Shown piece after piece: positions 29,525 through 32,020 of a stretch of 32,020 nt of DNA (its first letter is position 1; each line of letters opens with the position of its first letter). The stretch is from Halanaerobiales bacterium (GTDB lineage Bacteria > Bacillota > Halanaerobiia > Halanaerobiales > JADQBU01): contig JADQBU010000416.1 in assembly GCA_016278435.1 (NCBI GenBank), positions 1 through 32,020 of the forward strand, given 5' to 3'. The notes under the pieces are model-generated. The model was not told the DNA's origin. It saw nothing but the letters and a program-made list of their open reading frames with translations, and made no database searches. The translations under genes were made by a program, and so were the position numbers.

Positions 29525-32020
29525 AGCATTCTCCAGAACTTCCTTTAACTCTTTTATTGACATTGGAGCCTGATCATGGTTTGGGTCAATTAAATAACAA
29601 TACCTGGTTCCATCCTTTAACCAGACATTCTTTGCATCTACGAAATATTTTTCCTCCTGAATATATCCCTGAATCGATGATTTATCAAACGGTTCCTTGC
29701 CAGTCCGTTTCCGGTAATAGGTTGTCCACTTGTTATAAATAGCTGTAAACCATAAAGCGATTACTTTCCGGCCATTTTCCGTAGTCAATTTAATATGTCT
29801 ATCATGTATTTCTCTCTGGTCCTCCATAACCGATATGTCATTCCAAAAAACATTGAGTACATGTTCCTCTTCGACAACCTCCCTGGCATCCTTACATTGT
29901 TCCAGAACCCAGTCAACAAAACCCTGCAGATCCTCTTCTGATAAATGCCCTTTAAAAACTACATAAAAACTTGCTGCAACTATGGCCCAGTTCTCAGCTG
30001 TACGGTCAGCAATATCCTGCTTAAAGAGAGCTTTTTTCAATTCTTCTATATTTTCCAATATATTAAGCTTTAATTCTTGGTAATTCTTTATCAGGTGATA
30101 AGTTAGATAAGAAAACTTAATACAGTTATTTTCCAGCCACTTATAATGTTCCCTATTTATTTTTGTAGCTGTATGTCGTTCTCGAATAATGCGGCTGAAT
30201 AACCCGGAATCTTTTGGAACTTCTTCTCCAGATAATAATAAGGTGCCGGTAACATTATAACTTTTAGCCCCGAATTGAGCCTTGACCCCTTTGCCAGCTG
30301 ATTGCCGGTTGTATGCACTCCGGAGATAACCATTTTTACTGGTTATTTTGTTTTCGTTCCGGTACTCATCAAACCAGACTCCCAGACTTGAGTAATAACT
30401 TAGCGCTCTCATTATGTAGTTCTGGGTCGATTCACCTATATTTTTAACTGTATTTTCAAGTCCAAAAAAATGCATCAGCCATCGAGAAAATGTAGTTTTC
30501 CCAGATTCCCTCTTGCCATGGGGAAATAATATCGGGATATTTTTAAACTTATTATAAATCGGGCGTGAATAAATAGTGGCTATAACCCAACCGACACCGA
30601 TATACGCCTCATAACCTCCAATATTGCTTTTGAGGGTCTCGACTATTTTAACAATCTTATCAAAGTTCATATCATTATCTATATAGAGTTCTGGAGTTTC
30701 TCCGCCATCTTCCATGGCCTGGGGAAGATACCCCCTGTTATTATCAACCCAGAATATACCATCAGAATCTGGTTTGTATTCCTTACCCGCTTTAAAACAA
30801 ACATTTTTAAATAGCCAAAAATTGGGCTCTATTTCTCCAATCCTCTCTGGGAGATATACCATCTTTCCATCATCATTCATCACCAATTCATATTCCCATA
30901 TTCGCTTTAAATGTTTACCAGATCCATACCAGAGGTAGTTCCCCTTACTGAGACAAAACTGTTCAAAACTTGCAACTCCTACCATATCAGAGGAGTCCAT
31001 CAAGAAAGGTTCTGATTCTTCTCCATACTCATTCTGGAATATAACTTCCCGGACCACACCTTCATTGGTAAAATATGATTTTTTAATATTAATCGTGAAA
31101 TTACTCATTGTTTTAATCTGCTCATTTTCCTGGCCCTTATTTTCGATATACTTATATTTATTGAACTCTTTAGTTACTGGAGTCCTGAATTTAAAAAACT
31201 CTTTTTTGATTTTCCGTTCCAGTATTGACTTTTCTTCTCCGGACCAACTATTTCTATATTCGCTTGGGGTCATAGCAGAATTAATCACATTCAATAGATC
31301 CTGTTTTGTTTTCCCCTGGGCCAGAGCTCCGTCTATATCTATCTTGCCATTTTTCATCCAAGAGTCAGGTAGGACACCAATCTTTGTTTTAAAACTATTA
31401 TCAGGATCCGTGTTTTTATGGGGATTTAATTTCCAAGCCATCATGTAAGCATAAAACTGAGTATCATATCTATCTTGCGGATCCGGTTTATAATTACCCA
31501 GTCCTGGCTCATTTTTAACTTCATTATCAAAAATTATAATTACTTCCTTAACCTTGTTTTCTTTTAAAAAGTCCACCAGGTCTTGATAATGTATCCCATA
31601 AAAAGCTGATATCCCGGGTAAACCTATTGCCGGGATATCCAATTGGTAACATGCAGCTGATTTAAATTCACTTTCGGTCAACACAATCCTGCGGGCCTCT
31701 TCATCCTTAAGTATGTACGGACAATAAGGCTGAATTTTAACACCCGTAAGACCGAATTTATGGGCCCTCATATAAGTAACTTGACCTTGTTTATTAAGAT
31801 AAGGGATTATAACCTTATCTTTATCAATTACCTGGTTACAGGGCTCGGCCATGCCATCTTCTGTAGTTGTTAATAAAGCAGCTGCCAGGAGTTTTTCTTC
31901 ACCATATTTATCTTTTAACTCTTTAATTATTTTCTTGTTTTCAGGGCGGGCTGATTTAAATTGCAGATTATCTATTATTTCATCTGTAAATCCCCGCTTA
32001 TGCTTTAATAGCTCCCGATC
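29507..32020 (-). CDS. Phage primase/helicase-type replication protein, 5' end outside window
   Basis: The frame is open to the right edge: 56 codons before the ATG at 31852 continue in frame (FTDEIIDNLQFKSA is typical of the N-terminal part of such proteins), so the true start lies outside. At least 837 residues are seen. The first part has a Toprim/DUF3854-like region: PAIGLPGISAFYGI then VIIIFDNE. The second half is a P-loop ATPase with Walker A (PHGKRESGKTTFSRWL), Walker B (LGVWFDEYRN), and VTGTLLLSGEE, as in DUF927 or SF3-type phage helicases. It probably primes and unwinds DNA at the nearby iteron region. It is upstream of all other leftward genes of the element. Confidence 0.85.
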   Translation of the reverse strand, partial: DRELLKHKRGFTDEIIDNLQFKSARPENKKIIKELKDKYGEEKLLAAALLTTTEDGMAEPCNQVIDKDKVIIPYLNKQGQVTYMRAHKFGLTGVKIQPYCPYILKDEEARRIVLTESEFKSAACYQLDIPAIGLPGISAFYGIHYQDLVDFLKENKVKEVIIIFDNEVKNEPGLGNYKPDPQDRYDTQFYAYMMAWKLNPHKNTDPDNSFKTKIGVLPDSWMKNGKIDIDGALAQGKTKQDLLNVINSAMTPSEYRNSWSGEEKSILERKIKKEFFKFRTPVTKEFNKYKYIENKGQENEQIKTMSNFTINIKKSYFTNEGVVREVIFQNEYGEESEPFLMDSSDMVGVASFEQFCLSKGNYLWYGSGKHLKRIWEYELVMNDDGKMVYLPERIGEIEPNFWLFKNVCFKAGKEYKPDSDGIFWVDNNRGYLPQAMEDGGETPELYIDNDMNFDKIVKIVETLKSNIGGYEAYIGVGWVIATIYSRPIYNKFKNIPILFPHGKRESGKTTFSRWLMHFFGLENTVKNIGESTQNYIMRALSYYSSLGVWFDEYRNENKITSKNGYLRSAYNRQSAGKGVKAQFGAKSYNVTGTLLLSGEEVPKDSGLFSRIIRERHTATKINREHYKWLENNCIKFSYLTYHLIKNYQELKLNILENIEELKKALFKQDIADRTAENWAIVAASFYVVFKGHLSEEDLQGFVDWVLEQCKDAREVVEEEHVLNVFWNDISVMEDQREIHDRHIKLTTENGRKVIALWFTAIYNKWTTYYRKRTGKEPFDKSSIQGYIQEEKYFVDAKNVWLKDGTRYCYLIDPNHDQAPMSIKELKEVLENAKLPNH

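Larger units (their letters stand above)
16502..32020. mobile_element. Prophage or prophage-derived element, right end outside window
   Basis: It is bounded on the left by a tRNA-Lys 3' half (att) with an integrase gene beside it. It contains an excisionase-like gene, a divergent repressor with two strong promoters, a primase/helicase, late-regulator-like genes, a DUF2441-like gene and a tail tape measure gene, nearly all read leftward. No rRNA, tRNA or housekeeping gene interrupts it. Terminase, portal, capsid, tail tube and lysis genes are not seen in this 15.5 kb. Confidence 0.88.

Overview
The window looks like a chromosome segment of an anaerobic, low-GC (AT-rich) Firmicute that has an outer membrane and makes spores or descends from a spore former. 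The evidence is a two-centre superoxide reductase (strict anaerobe), a GerA-type germinant receptor operon (spores), and a secreted beta-barrel protein beside a periplasm-type C39 protease (an outer membrane). A member of Halanaerobiales fits best, but this is inference from gene content. The left half (1-16.5 kb) is host chromosome. The right half, from 16502 past the right edge, is an integrated prophage or prophage-derived element.

Positions 1-5.9 kb: after a partial zinc-ribbon gene and a BTAD/SARP-like regulator comes the most interesting locus. It has three secreted proteins built on a repeated motif (consensus AF-x-NATGI-x-TVQMSSGNGNILQ), a secreted C39-type cysteine protease with its Q/C/H/D residues intact, a predicted outer-membrane beta-barrel and a small conserved protein. 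Amyloid-like repeat proteins with a C39 protease and an outer-membrane pore are the parts list of the proteobacterial Fap functional-amyloid system. I propose this is a Fap-like fibre system in a diderm Firmicute.

Positions 5.9-11.3 kb: desulfoferrodoxin with a sigma-A-type promoter overlapped by an 18-bp palindrome, a cyclodeaminase-family protein, two divergent XRE repressors with well-defined operators and promoters, a membrane diguanylate cyclase coupled to a truncated flavodoxin, and a membrane HD-GYP phosphodiesterase. Positions 11.3-16.4 kb: a germinant-receptor operon in the order A, C, D-like, B, flanked by two decayed gene remnants, one a GAF-domain gene broken by an in-frame stop.

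Positions 16.5-32.0 kb: the element starts at the 3' half of a tRNA-Lys(CUU), cut at the anticodon loop (the att site), followed by a tyrosine integrase, small genes, an excisionase-like HTH gene and a divergent Cro/CI-type repressor. The rest is read leftward: a primase/helicase running off the right edge, an iteron-bearing AT-rich region inside a 14-bp inverted repeat, small genes, a DUF2441-like gene, late-regulator-like genes (one frameshifted), three small coiled-coil or charged genes, and a 1690-residue tail tape measure protein. Terminase, portal, capsid and other tail genes, normally between late regulator and tape measure, are absent. The element is therefore either deleted or an unusual satellite-like unit.
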